Shown here one piece after another: positions 8,174 to 17,600 of a DNA stretch of 64,000 bases. The position numbers and the translations under genes were made by a program. The stretch's first letter is position 1; every line of letters starts with the position of its first letter. The stretch lies in assembly GCA_965227335.1 (NCBI GenBank), contig CBDDFV010000002.1, forward strand, positions 124,001 through 188,000, given 5' to 3'. The notes below the pieces were generated by a model. That model was not told the origin of the DNA. It ran no database searches and was given only the letters and a program-made list of their open reading frames with translations. The DNA comes from CBDDFV01 sp965227335 (GTDB lineage: Bacteria > Planctomycetota > Phycisphaerae > Phycisphaerales > SM1A02).

Positions 8174-9733
8174 TCATTCATACTTGCCGCGGAACTCGAT
8201 CGCGAAATCATGGAGCGACCGCAGTTCCTCGGCGGACATCGACGCGACGCCGTTGAAACGGTCGATGATCGGCTGGGGATCATCGAACGCCAGCTTGCCC
8301 AGCAGCTGCGCCTTCGCGGCGAGGATGTCGTCGAGATCCGCGGTCGTGTTGCGGGCGTGGCCGCTCGGGTACATCACGAAGCCGGAGTCGTACGACGTTC
8401 CGTCATTCAACGTGATCACGATGGAGCTCGGAATGCCGTCGGGGTACTTCGCATCGTATTCGGGGCCGCCGTGCTCGAAGGCGATCTTCTCCATCAGCGC
8501 CCGGGTGTCGGGGTGCACGATCGCATCGGGGGCGTAGTCGTACGGAGAGAGCATCAACGTCTTCCAGTACGAATCGTTGTCCGGACCGAGCGTGGTCGAT
8601 CCCGATTCGGCCGCCATCTCGATCGCCTTCCGCAGCTTGGTCGAGACGATGTAGACCATCGAGTGGTCCGCGGACTGGCGCGTCTTCGGATCACGCTTCG
8701 CCGGATCGCCGATGATCCCGAACGCCGGCTCGTAGGCGACGATCCGGATCTCCCTGATCGCATCCTTCGACGCAATGATCTGCGGGTTCGCCCGGATGAG
8801 GTCGATCAGTCCCTGCAGGGCGCCGGCGGACTGGTGTTCGTAGAGACCCAGCTTGAAGTGCATGCCCATGACCGCGAAATCATCGCCGGAGTGGGAGAGC
8901 ACGAGGTCGAAGGGCGACGCCCCGTCGGTAGGCTCGAACTGTCGCCAGATCGCCTCCGGGTTTCGGAAGATGTCGCGCGGCCCCAGGAAGCCGGCCATCG
9001 AGCGCTTCATGCAGAGGATCGCGGCTTCGGTCGAGACCGCCGCCGAAGCGCCCTTGGAGTCCGAGAGCTGCTTGCCGGCGCGAATCGCCCGCCACGGGAT
9101 GTAGTGCGCCACGAACATGCCGATCGCGGATTCAATCTGCTCCGCCGTCGCTCCGAGCATCGCGCCGTAGGTGGCGGCGCTGCCGATCGCGCCGTGGACG
9201 ACGTGGTCGATCTTGTACGTCTTGAGGCTGAACACCTCGGCGAGGCGGCCGCGAATCTCATCGAGGCAGATCATGCCCCGCAACGCGTACGCGCCATCCT
9301 TGCCCGCCATCTGCGCGGCGGCGACGGGGACGGCGTAGAAGTCGTTGTGTCCGAACTCGCCCGCGGTGTGATTGAGCGCTTCGTTGTAGCCGAAGTTGGT
9401 GCCGTTGGAGTCCCACTCGCGAACCGCGGAGGCGTTCGCCGCGATGGCCTTCTCCGGGGCGACGGGAACATCGGAACCGAACACCGGGACGCCGTCGTCC
9501 TGGGCGTAGGCGAGGGCTTCGTTCCGGAGGATGGTCGGGGCGTTCGTCTCCAGCGCGAGGGCGGAGAGGCCGCACAGGACGGCGTCGGTGAAGAAGCGGA
9601 TGGTGTGCTTCTCCACGGATTCGTCCGGCTGCCCGATGGTCCCGTTCATGAAGTCGATGGCGAACTGCCCGAGGGCGAGGGCCTGGTTCTCGGTGCGGGG
9701 AAGGCGAACGGCGGTGTCGGCGGCGGTGGTCAT
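8174..9733 (-). CDS. MmgE/PrpD family protein (2-methylcitrate dehydratase-like)
   Basis: This 519-residue protein has the MmgE/PrpD fold. Visible signatures include the conserved early segment with NASAVREWDSNGTNFGYNE, HTAGEFGHNDFYAVPVAAAQ, KTYKIDHVVHGAIGSAATYGA, SDSKGASAAVSTEAAILCMK, and the late QSADHSMVYIVSTKLRKAIE. Family members dehydrate 2-methylcitrate in propionate catabolism; others act on related tricarboxylic acids. No prpB or prpC is nearby, so the substrate is uncertain. ATG at 9733. The next upstream gene on the same strand is fructose bisphosphatase, 60 bases away, so co-transcription is possible. Confidence 0.9.
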   Translation of the reverse strand: MTTAADTAVRLPRTENQALALGQFAIDFMNGTIGQPDESVEKHTIRFFTDAVLCGLSALALETNAPTILRNEALAYAQDDGVPVFGSDVPVAPEKAIAANASAVREWDSNGTNFGYNEALNHTAGEFGHNDFYAVPVAAAQMAGKDGAYALRGMICLDEIRGRLAEVFSLKTYKIDHVVHGAIGSAATYGAMLGATAEQIESAIGMFVAHYIPWRAIRAGKQLSDSKGASAAVSTEAAILCMKRSMAGFLGPRDIFRNPEAIWRQFEPTDGASPFDLVLSHSGDDFAVMGMHFKLGLYEHQSAGALQGLIDLIRANPQIIASKDAIREIRIVAYEPAFGIIGDPAKRDPKTRQSADHSMVYIVSTKLRKAIEMAAESGSTTLGPDNDSYWKTLMLSPYDYAPDAIVHPDTRALMEKIAFEHGGPEYDAKYPDGIPSSIVITLNDGTSYDSGFVMYPSGHARNTTADLDDILAAKAQLLGKLAFDDPQPIIDRFNGVASMSAEELRSLHDFAIEFRGKYE

Positions 9734-9793
9734 GGGGGAATCGCTTGCGGTGGTCTCGGGGTGAGGGGGAATGAACGTGATCGGGGCGGCCGG

Positions 9794-10813
9794 TCAGTCG
9801 ACATGCACGTGACGACGCACGTGTTCGACTTCCTCCGGGCTGCCCATGACGACGCTGGTGCGCTGGTGGAGATCAGCGGGTTTGATATCGAGGATGCGTT
9901 CGCCGTTTGACACGGCGACGCCGCCCGCCTGCTCCATGATGAACGCCATCGGATTCGCCTCGTACATCAGACGAAGCTTGCCTTCCGGGTGGGTCTTGGT
10001 GGGCGGGTAGAGAAAGACGCCGCCCTTGAGCAGGGTGCGGTGGATGTCCGCGACCATGGAGCCGATGTAGCGGCTCGAATAGCCGGAGCCGTGCGCCCAG
10101 TTGAGATAGTCGCGGAAACCGCCGGGGAAGTTCTCGGTGTAGGCCTCGTTGATCGAGTAGATCTTGTTGGCGGGCGGGATTCGAATGCCGTGGTTCACCA
10201 GCACAAAGGCGCCGATCGACTGATCGAGGACGAACATGTCGACCCCGTTGCCGGTGGTCAGGACAAAGACGATGGACGAGCCGTACAGGATGTAGCCCGC
10301 CGCGACCTGACGGCAGCCGGGCTGGAGGTAATGCGGCGTCTCCCGCGGCTTTCTCCGGTCGTTCCGCAGGACGGAGAAGATCGTTCCCACCCCGACGGAG
10401 TAGTCGAGGTTGGAGGAGCCGTCGAGCGGGTCGAAGAGCACGCAATACCGCCCCCCGGCGTCGCGGGTGCGCAGGACCACGGGCTCTTCGTCCTCCTCGG
10501 ACGCGAGCACTGCGATGTTGGCGCGATCGCCGAGGCAGCGAAGGATGATCTCGTTCGCGATGACGTCGAGCTTCTGCTGGGTTTCGCCGTGGACGTTCTC
10601 GTCGCCGTGGTCGCCGAGCACATCCTCGATGCGGGCCCGGCGGACCTTGTTGCCGATCGTCTTCCCGGCGAGCGCGATCGCGGAGAGGATCCACGAGAAG
10701 TCGCCCGTCGCGCCGGGATGACGCTGCTCCTCCGCGAGAATGTGCGTCTGGAGCGTGGTCAGGTTGTCGGAGGTGAACCGCGGTCTCAGCGGGGGCGGCA
10801 CGGAAGCGGACAC
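9794..10813 (-). CDS. fbp: Fructose-1,6-bisphosphatase class 1
   Basis: This 339-residue gluconeogenic phosphatase converts fructose 1,6-bisphosphate to fructose 6-phosphate. Metal- and substrate-binding motifs are intact: GDENVHGETQQKLD (about 70-83), ASEEDEEP (about 104-111) and FDPLDGSSNLDYSVGVG (about 127-143). The C-terminal segment KLRLMYEANPMAFIMEQAGG is typical of the family. It starts with GTG at 10813, with GAAAGG about 8 bases upstream. It is divergent from the thiolase gene across a 262-base spacer. Confidence 0.96.
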   Translation of the reverse strand: MSASVPPPLRPRFTSDNLTTLQTHILAEEQRHPGATGDFSWILSAIALAGKTIGNKVRRARIEDVLGDHGDENVHGETQQKLDVIANEIILRCLGDRANIAVLASEEDEEPVVLRTRDAGGRYCVLFDPLDGSSNLDYSVGVGTIFSVLRNDRRKPRETPHYLQPGCRQVAAGYILYGSSIVFVLTTGNGVDMFVLDQSIGAFVLVNHGIRIPPANKIYSINEAYTENFPGGFRDYLNWAHGSGYSSRYIGSMVADIHRTLLKGGVFLYPPTKTHPEGKLRLMYEANPMAFIMEQAGGVAVSNGERILDIKPADLHQRTSVVMGSPEEVEHVRRHVHVD

Positions 10814-11075
10814 TCGGCAGACCTTTCACTGGTCCGGCGGCGTCGGTCCGCCCGCTGGAATGGCCCGATCGGGCGAGGGCGGACGGCGGACGGGCCGGGA
10901 GAGGCACGACGGCGGGAATGCGGCTAGGATGAGCCCTTCGCCCCCGCCGGCGCTCCCTGAGGGACGGCCGGGCGTCAGGCGAATCCGCATTGTAACGAAA
11001 CCTCCCCGAGCCGACCGATCCGCCCCCGCCGGGCCGCGGACGCGACGGCGGACCCTTCGCAAGGATCTCTCGATC

Positions 11076-12266
11076 ATGTCGCAGCCCGTGATTCTCGCCG
11101 CGCAACGCACCCCGATCGGCCGTTTCTTCGGCGGCCTGAGCCGCACCGCCAGCCCGCAGCTCGGGGCGTACGCGATCGAGGCCGCCCTCAACGCCGCGCC
11201 GGGCGCCGCCGACCACGTCGATGAATGCATCATGGGCTGCGTGCTCCAGGCCGGACTCGGCCAGAATCCCGCCCGCCAGGCCGGACTCAAGGCCGGGCTC
11301 CCCGAGACCCTCTCCGCCCAGACGATCAACAAGGTCTGCGGCTCGGGACTCCAGTCCGTCATGCTCGCGGCCCAGTCCATCAAGGCGGGCGACAACGCCC
11401 TGGTCGTCGCCGGCGGCTTCGAGAACATGACCGCCGCCCCCCACTTCGCCCCCCTCCGCAATGGCGTGAAGTTCGGCCCCGCCGAATTCAAGGACCACAT
11501 GCAGTACGACGGCCTCACCTGCGCCTTCGAAGGCTGGGGCATGACCAGCGCGGCGGACCACATCGCCGACATGCACGCCATCTCCCGCGAAGAACAGGAC
11601 CGTTTCTCCGCCCAGTCCCACCAGCGGGCCGCGAAGGCGACGAGCGAGGGATGGTTCGACTCAGAAATCACCGCCCTGACCGGCGAGCAGGTCGGCAACC
11701 GCAAGAAGCCCGGTCCGGACGGCGGCGTCGCCCATGACGAGGGCGTGCGCGGCGACACCACGGCCGAAGTCCTCGGCAGCCTCCGGACCGTCCCCGGTCA
11801 CACGTGCATCACCGCCGGCAACGCGTCGCAGATCTCCGACGGCGCGGCGGCGATCATCGTCGCCTCCGCCGACAAGGCCGCCGAACTCGGCGCCACGCCC
11901 ATCGCCCGCATCGTCGACTACTACACCTCGGGCGTCGCCCCCAAAGACATCTTCCACGCCCCCGCCCTGGGGATTCAGGGACTCCTCGACCGGAACAACC
12001 TCTCGGTGTCGGACGTGGACTTGTTCGAGTTGAACGAGGCGTTCGCCGCGCAGGTGCTGGCGAACATCAAGGTGCTGGGGATCGGCGAGGACAATCTGAA
12101 CGTGTGCGGCGGCGGGATTGCGTTGGGTCATCCCATCGGCGCGTCGGGCGCGCGGGTGTTGACGACGCTGCTCCATCAGATGGCGCGGACCGGCGCGAAG
12201 CGTGGGGTGGCGTCGCTTTGTCTGGGCGGCGGAAACTCCGTGAACATGCTGGTCGAGCGGGACTGA
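11076..12266 (+). CDS. Acetyl-CoA acetyltransferase (thiolase)
   Basis: This 396-residue thiolase has the catalytic triad visible: nucleophilic Cys88 in NKVCGSGLQSV, His352 in GGGIALGHPIGASG, and Cys382 in SLCLGGGNSVNML. The GHP-GASG motif and the length fit a biosynthetic-type acetoacetyl-CoA thiolase, which reversibly condenses two acetyl-CoA. The final motif has CLGGGN where CxGGGQG is usual, a small deviation. The ATG at 11076 has AAGGAT upstream. The gene is alone, divergent from fbp; no hydroxyacyl-CoA dehydrogenase or reductase is adjacent, so its pathway (degradation or synthesis) is open. Confidence 0.94.
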   Translation: MSQPVILAAQRTPIGRFFGGLSRTASPQLGAYAIEAALNAAPGAADHVDECIMGCVLQAGLGQNPARQAGLKAGLPETLSAQTINKVCGSGLQSVMLAAQSIKAGDNALVVAGGFENMTAAPHFAPLRNGVKFGPAEFKDHMQYDGLTCAFEGWGMTSAADHIADMHAISREEQDRFSAQSHQRAAKATSEGWFDSEITALTGEQVGNRKKPGPDGGVAHDEGVRGDTTAEVLGSLRTVPGHTCITAGNASQISDGAAAIIVASADKAAELGATPIARIVDYYTSGVAPKDIFHAPALGIQGLLDRNNLSVSDVDLFELNEAFAAQVLANIKVLGIGEDNLNVCGGGIALGHPIGASGARVLTTLLHQMARTGAKRGVASLCLGGGNSVNMLVERD

Positions 12267-12275
12267 TCACCCAAG

Positions 12276-12294
12276 CCCCGGCCTCCGGCCGGGG
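12276..12294. repeat. GGC-core hairpin, copy 1
   Basis: CCCCGGCC-TCC-GGCCGGGG, preceded by CCCAAG, the complement of the family's CTTGGG tail. It lies 10 bases after the thiolase stop and could also act as a terminator, though no U tract follows. Confidence 0.65.
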
Positions 12295-12421
12295 ACCACG
12301 CCGCCCGCGACCACAACCACACCCGATCATGACGACGCGCCGGCCATTCAAATGGCCGCCGCGCTGTCGTTGCGCGCGCGGGTGCGGGCGCCGCGTTGAT
12401 CGCGCGACGGGTGATCCTGGT

Positions 12422-12440
12422 CCGCAGGCGGAGCCTGCGG
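12422..12440. repeat. GGC-core hairpin, copy 2
   Basis: CCGCAGGC-GGA-GCCTGCGG followed by CTTGGGGGT. The outer arm bases differ from other copies but remain fully complementary. Confidence 0.65.
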
Positions 12441-12492
12441 CTTGGGGGTGGCGTCGCGCAATCCGCGCGGAAGGGCGTGCAACATGCCCGAG

Positions 12493-12511
12493 CCCCCGGC
12501 TTCGCCGGGGG
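12493..12511. repeat. GGC-core hairpin, copy 3 (opposite orientation)
   Basis: CCCCCGGC-TTC-GCCGGGGG, with GTCAACCC after it. It reads GGC-GAA-GCC on the minus strand. Confidence 0.65.
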
Positions 12512-12619
12512 TCAACCCACGACCACCCGTGATCCTCCGCGACACGGTTCCGCCGCCGCTGGATTATGCGCGCGCAGCGGCGCGGCGGACGGCGACGGTG
12601 TGTGGCGGTGCGCGCACAC

Positions 12620-12661
12620 GGGGGCGATCGTCGCGTCGCCGGGGGCGATCGTCGCGTCGCC
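12620..12661. repeat. 21-base tandem duplication
   Basis: Two exact adjacent copies of a 21-base unit beginning GGGGGCGATCG and ending GCGTCGCC, followed by a third partial GGGGGCG. The unit length is a multiple of three, so frames stay open by chance. Confidence 0.8.
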
Positions 12662-12687
12662 GGGGGCGCCTGCACGCGTCGGCTTGA

Positions 12688-12706
12688 CCCCCGGCGGAGC
12701 CGGGGG
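12688..12706. repeat. GGC-core hairpin, copy 4
   Basis: CCCCCGGC-GGA-GCCGGGGG, flanked by TTGA on the left and CTGGGT on the right. Confidence 0.65.
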
Positions 12707-12757
12707 CTGGGTCGGTGTCGCCGTGGGGGGCGCGTGCGCCGCTACGGTGAGACCCGC

Positions 12758-12815
12758 TCCCACCCCGGCGAAAATCATTCTCACCCGGGCGAAAACCATT
12801 CTCGCCGGGGTGGGA
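12758..12815. repeat. Inverted repeat with internal direct repeats
   Basis: Perfect 14-base arms (TCCCACCCCGGCGA at 12758-12771; its complement at 12802-12815) flank two near-identical direct copies of GGCGAAAAYCATTCTC (12767-12782 and 12788-12803). The same 16-mer recurs, inverted, inside radA at 38306-38321. Confidence 0.75.
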
Positions 12816-12959
12816 ACCAGTCCTCCGGTGGCGAGACGCCGCACGGCCATGGCCGGATCAGGTTTCGCCCCGGCGGGGATCGCCGAAACCACGGTCGCCG
12901 CCCGAACTTCCCTCCCGCCGCGCGCGTATGATGCTCCCCGTCCGCGGAGAACCCCCGCC

Positions 12960-14174
12960 ATGATCCTCTGGCAGCCCTCGCTCCCTGAACATTACCTGGC
13001 CATGTCCGACGACGACCTCGCGTCGGCGATCGGCGCGCGCCGGGCGCAACTCGGCGGCAGGGTCCTGATCCTCGGCCATCATTACCAGCGCGACGACGTC
13101 ATCCAGCACGCCGACGTCACCGGCGACTCGCTGAAGCTCTCCCAACTCGCGGCGGACAGCTCCGCGGAGTTCATCATCTTCTGCGGCGTCCACTTCATGG
13201 CCGAGACGGCGGATGTCCTCACCGCCGATTCGGTGCAGGTCATCCTGCCGGACCTCTCCGCCGGCTGTTCCATGGCGGACATGGCCGATTACGAAGACAC
13301 GGTCGACGCGTGGGAGACGATCCACGACGCCCTCGGCGCCGACTGGCCGGGGCGGGTGATCCCGATCACCTATGTGAACTCGACCGCCGCCATCAAGGCG
13401 TTCGTCGGGATGAACGGCGGCGCGTGCTGCACCTCCACCAACGCGCACGAGGTCTTCGAATGGGCGCTCAACGGCGGAACCGAGCCGAAGCGCGACGATG
13501 AACCGATCAAGATCCTCTTTCTCCCCGACCAGCATCTCGGTCGCAACACGGCCTCCCGCTTCGGCTTCGTGACCGAAGTCGATGAAGCGGCGGGGCGCGG
13601 CGAGACCCAGACCGCCGTCTGGTCCCCGAAGAAGGACCACGGCGGGCTCACGGACGACGAGATCCGCCGGGCGGACGTGCTGCTCTGGAATGGGCACTGC
13701 TCCGTCCACAAACTGTTCCGGCCCGAGCATGTGGACGAGTTCCGCGAGAAGCATGCGGGGAAGGACGATGCGTTCGTGCTTGTGCATCCCGAGTGCGCGA
13801 AGGAGGTCGTCGACAAGGCGGACCTGAGCGGCTCGACTGAATTCATCATCCGGACGATCGAGGCGGCGCCGCCGGGTTCGGCGTGGGCGGTCGGGACGGA
13901 GTTCCACCTCGTGGGCCGGCTGGCGAAAGCCGCGGCGGCGCGGGGGGTTTTCGTGGAAGCCCTGAGCGGATGTCAGTGTCTGTGTACGACGATGTACCGC
14001 ATTGATCAGCCGCACCTGCTGTGGGTGCTGGACACGCTCGCCGACGGCAAGGTCGTCAACCGGATCGAGGTGCCGCACAAGGCGAAGGCGTTCGCGAAGC
14101 TCGCGCTGGAGCGGATGCTGGCGCATACCGGCAACGCAACGGCGGCGACAAGCGCGACGGCGCCCGCGGGATAA
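12960..14174 (+). CDS. nadA: Quinolinate synthase NadA
   Basis: This 404-residue [4Fe-4S] enzyme condenses iminoaspartate with dihydroxyacetone phosphate to quinolinate in de novo NAD synthesis. Typical segments are LGHHYQRDDVIQHADVTGDSL, FCGVHFMAETADVL, LPDLSAGCSMADM, ITYVNSTAAIKA and FLPDQHLGRNTA. Candidate cluster cysteines lie in GGACCTS (156/157), HPEC (279) and SGCQCLC (338-342). The length suggests the long NadA form with an extra segment around residues 172-220. The start is the ATG at 12960; the open frame continues upstream only through repeats. No nadB or nadC is adjacent. Confidence 0.95.
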   Translation: MILWQPSLPEHYLAMSDDDLASAIGARRAQLGGRVLILGHHYQRDDVIQHADVTGDSLKLSQLAADSSAEFIIFCGVHFMAETADVLTADSVQVILPDLSAGCSMADMADYEDTVDAWETIHDALGADWPGRVIPITYVNSTAAIKAFVGMNGGACCTSTNAHEVFEWALNGGTEPKRDDEPIKILFLPDQHLGRNTASRFGFVTEVDEAAGRGETQTAVWSPKKDHGGLTDDEIRRADVLLWNGHCSVHKLFRPEHVDEFREKHAGKDDAFVLVHPECAKEVVDKADLSGSTEFIIRTIEAAPPGSAWAVGTEFHLVGRLAKAAAARGVFVEALSGCQCLCTTMYRIDQPHLLWVLDTLADGKVVNRIEVPHKAKAFAKLALERMLAHTGNATAATSATAPAG

Positions 14175-14204
14175 CCCCCTCGGCGTCGCCCCACCCCCAC
14201 CAAG

Positions 14205-14221
14205 CCCCGGCTTTGCCGGGG
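14205..14221. repeat. GGC-core hairpin, copy 5 (possible nadA terminator)
   Basis: CCCCGGC-TTT-GCCGGGG, preceded by CACCAAG, the complement of the CTTGG tail. It is 30 bases after the nadA stop. Confidence 0.6.
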
Positions 14222-14452
14222 GATAACGCCCCACACCCCGATACGTGACGCTGCTGATCGGAGACCCCGACGTGACCCGCCGCGTGCGATTCAAACCGTC
14301 GCGCGCAACCGTGTCCCATCGCCCGCCGCCGACAACGGACGCCCGATGAAAACGAATTCATACGACGTCCATCGGTTCATCACGGCGGATTGGTAAGACT
14401 GTCATGCCGTCGCCGGACGGGACGGATCGGAACGAGATGTTCCCCCGCAGCG

Positions 14453-14536
14453 CAGACCGCACGCCGGAACGCATCGGCGTGTCCCCCGGCGGAGCAGACC
14501 GCACGCCGGAACGCATCGGCGTGTCCCCCGGCGGAG
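14453..14536. repeat. 42-base tandem duplication ending inside a hairpin core
   Basis: Two exact copies (14453-14494, 14495-14536) of a unit that starts CAGACCGCACGCC and ends CCCCCGGCGGAG. Only the second copy continues into the right arm of the hairpin, so the duplication break lies at the hairpin core. Confidence 0.85.
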
Positions 14537-14543
14537 CCGGGGG
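14525..14543. repeat. GGC-core hairpin, copy 6
   Basis: CCCCCGGC-GGA-GCCGGGGG followed by TTTGGGT. Its left half is also present in the preceding tandem copy. Confidence 0.65.
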
Positions 14544-14603
14544 TTTGGGTCGGCGGGCGACCGCATATGATGTAGGCAACCTCATGGAGGAAAGGCCGTT
14601 CGC

Positions 14604-17600
14604 ATGAAGAAACTGCTCATCGCTCTCGTCATTCTGGTCGTGCTGGGGCTCGTGCTCGTGGGCGTGACGCCGATGCTGATCAGCGCCGGGCTCGGCAAGG
14701 GCGCGATCATCGGCGCCATCGAGGAGAACCTGAACGCGAAGGCCGACTACGACACGCTCAAGGTGACGTGGTTCTCCGGCGTCACGCTTGACGACTTCAC
14801 CGTGACGGAAGGCTCGGAGCAGGTCGCGAAACTCAACCTCACGCTGGACCAGGGACTCTTCGGTCTCCTCAGCGGCGGCGCGATCGACGCGTCCGTCGGC
14901 GGGACCGTGAAACTGAACCGGGACGCCGAAGGCAAGACCACGATCGACCGGATCGTCAAGACCGATCCCGGTGCGAAGCCGCCCGCGCCCACATCGACCG
15001 ACCCGCCGCTCGCAGGCATGCCGAACGTCTCGGTCACGTTCAACGACCTCACCGTCGAGACGGACAACGTGGTGGCGGGACAGTCGCTGGCGATCCGGGG
15101 ACTGAACGGTCGCGTGTCCGCCGCGCGGGGCGCGCCCGTGAAGGCGGACCTCAAGGGGACCTCCGCCGTCGGCGCCGAGTCGGGCCCGTTCACGCTCACC
15201 GGCGAGATCGCGCAGCTCATCACCGCGGCGGGCGAACTCAACCCCTTCGGCGCCCAGGGCGCCATGAAGCTGTCGATCGCCGCGTTCCCGGTGCAACTCG
15301 ACGAGCAGGCGTTCGTGTTGCGCAATGCGGTCGTCGACCTCGCGGCCCCGGGCCTCACCGAGAAAGCGACGGTCACCGTCAATGGCGAACTCGCCCCGCA
15401 GGGCGCGGCGGCGGGCGGGCCGGGCGCGATCAACGGCCGCCTCGAACTCGCAAAACTCCTGAATGACCGCGGTCAGGTCGCGCTGACGGACGCCGCATCG
15501 CTCGACGGCATGATCGAACTGACGAACGTCCCGCTCGAGGTGGACGGTCGATCCATTGCGGTCAGCCGAGCCGCCGTCACGATCAACGGCGCGCCGCTCA
15601 CGGAGAAGATCACGCTCGACATCATGACGGACGCCCGCATCGACGGGGCCGCCCCGAGCACCCTGACGGGCTCGTTCACCATCGACAAGCCGTTGCGTCC
15701 GGTCACCATGGCGCCGGCGGACTTCTTCGCCGCGCTGACCGACGCCGACGCGAAGGAACCCGTCGTGACGGCGGGGATCACGTCCATTTCGGGCACGTTG
15801 AAGGGCGATGACGCGCCGACGGCGCTGATCCAGCCCTTCCTGGCCGGAACCCCGGTGCGGCTGAGCCGCGACGTCGGGGCGACGGTCGACATTGATGCGA
15901 CGATCGTCGGCGGCGATTCGCCCCGCGTGACGGCGGTGGTGAACGGCGCGCATCTTGACGTCGACCTCGCGGCGGCGGTGGACCCCGCGACGCAGCGGAT
16001 GTCGGGCGATCGGCTGGCGGTGTCGGGTCGTCTTCATCCGGAACTCGTGCAGGAACTCGCGGGCGTCGGCCTTGATGCGCCGCGGGCGTTCGCGTTGACC
16101 GAGGGTCAGTTCACGATTCCCGCCCCGGACGCGTCGGGCGCACGCCCGGTGGACGAGATCGCGTTTTCGGGCGTGGTGAATCTCGACGGGACGTCGCAGG
16201 TGACGCTGCCGGCGGAGGACGACGCCGCGCTGGTGGTGCTGGCGGTCGGACCGACGCGGGTGGAGGTCATGTCGCCGGCGTTGGGCCGGATGATTCAGGC
16301 GCGGGGGTCGTCCTCGGTGGACGGCGCCGCGATCACGTTTGACGAGGTCATCGACGGGGTGATCGGCGGCGATCCCGAGGTTCCGGTCGCGGCGCGGGCC
16401 CGGGCGGCGGGGACGTTGACGGTGACGAACATCACGCCGGCGTTGCTGGCGAAGCTGGCGCCGGCGCAGGCGGAGTTGCTGGGGAACGCGTTGGCCGCGC
16501 CCGCGACGCTGACGGTGGAGACGTCGGCGTTGAACGAGTCCGATCTCGCGGCGACGGTCCGGGTGGATGCGGGGGAGACGTTGAATGTGGATCTGATGGG
16601 GGTGCGGACGGACGGCGTGTTCGCCGCGCACCGGGTGGATGTGACGGCGACGGCGACGCCGGACCTGGTGGTCGCGTTGCAGGCGGACGCGGAGGCGCCG
16701 GTGCGGATCGCCGACGACGCGGTGGTCCGGGTGAGCATGGCGGGCGATCCGCGTCCGGTGATTGATCTTCGAACGAATGAACTGGTGCTCGGCGACGCGG
16801 GAATTCCGCTGGAGATCGAGGCGACCTCGGCCCGCGTGATGGCGCCGGGTCTGGAGGGCGAGGCGGTGGTCGACGCGGTGCGGGCGCAGACGACGCTCGC
16901 CATGAACGATGCCGGCGGGTTGAAGTCGCCGGTGGTCGTCGCCATCACGCAGGGCGGCGTGACCCTGACGCAGCCGCCCGGCATGACGGGCCCGGTGCAG
17001 CTCGCGGCGTTGAAGGGCGATGTCTCGGTGGGGCTGGACGGGGCGACGGGAATCGCGGCGAAGGGGAGCGCGGCGTTGCGTGATCCGACCGCCAACGCGA
17101 GCGTCGCCGCTCTGGCGTACGACGTGAATGTTCCCCCCGGGGAGGGCGCGGCGCCGACGGGATCGGTCACGCTCAGCGAGATCGACGTCGCGCGGCTGGA
17201 GGCGTTGACGGGCCAGCCTTTGACGGGCGTGCTCGGGGATCGAGGCCGGGTGGAGGCGTCGGCGACGGCGTCCGGCGCGGTGACGTCGATCACCTCGACG
17301 CTGGCGTTCCCGCGTCTTTCCGGCACGGTGCGGGCGGACATCGACGACACGTTCATCAACGCCACCGCGGACATTCCGTCGTTCACGGTGACGAAGGACG
17401 CGGCGACGGCGTTCCTGAAGCCGGCCGACCCCGCGGCGGATCCGGCCACGGTGCTGACCGTGACGAAGGACGTGACGATCGCGCCGACCGTGCGGGCGTT
17501 CCGCGCCCCGCTGGCGTTGTTCACGGGCGAGACCGCGACGGTCGATCCGGCGTCGGTGAACATCGACCTGGCGTTGACGTCGAGCGACATTGCGGTGGCG

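Larger units (their letters stand above)
12267..12959 (+). other. Repeat-rich spacer between thiolase and nadA genes (693 bases)
   Basis: No credible gene was found. Long open frames exist in both strands but are Arg/Pro/Gly-rich and built from repeats. The spacer holds four GGC-core hairpins, a 21-base tandem duplication and a 58-base inverted repeat, listed separately. Confidence 0.7.
14175..14603 (+). other. Spacer between nadA and the AsmA-like gene (429 bases) with repeats
   Basis: No gene was seen. It contains a hairpin after nadA, a 42-base tandem duplication and a complete GGC-core hairpin. GGAGGAAAGG at about 14586-14595 is the ribosome binding site of the AsmA-like gene. Confidence 0.7.

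Noticed and set aside
12396..12959. Long N-terminal extension of NadA
   Set aside because: The extra 188 codons consist of the intergenic repeats; NadA homology begins at the ATG at 12960.
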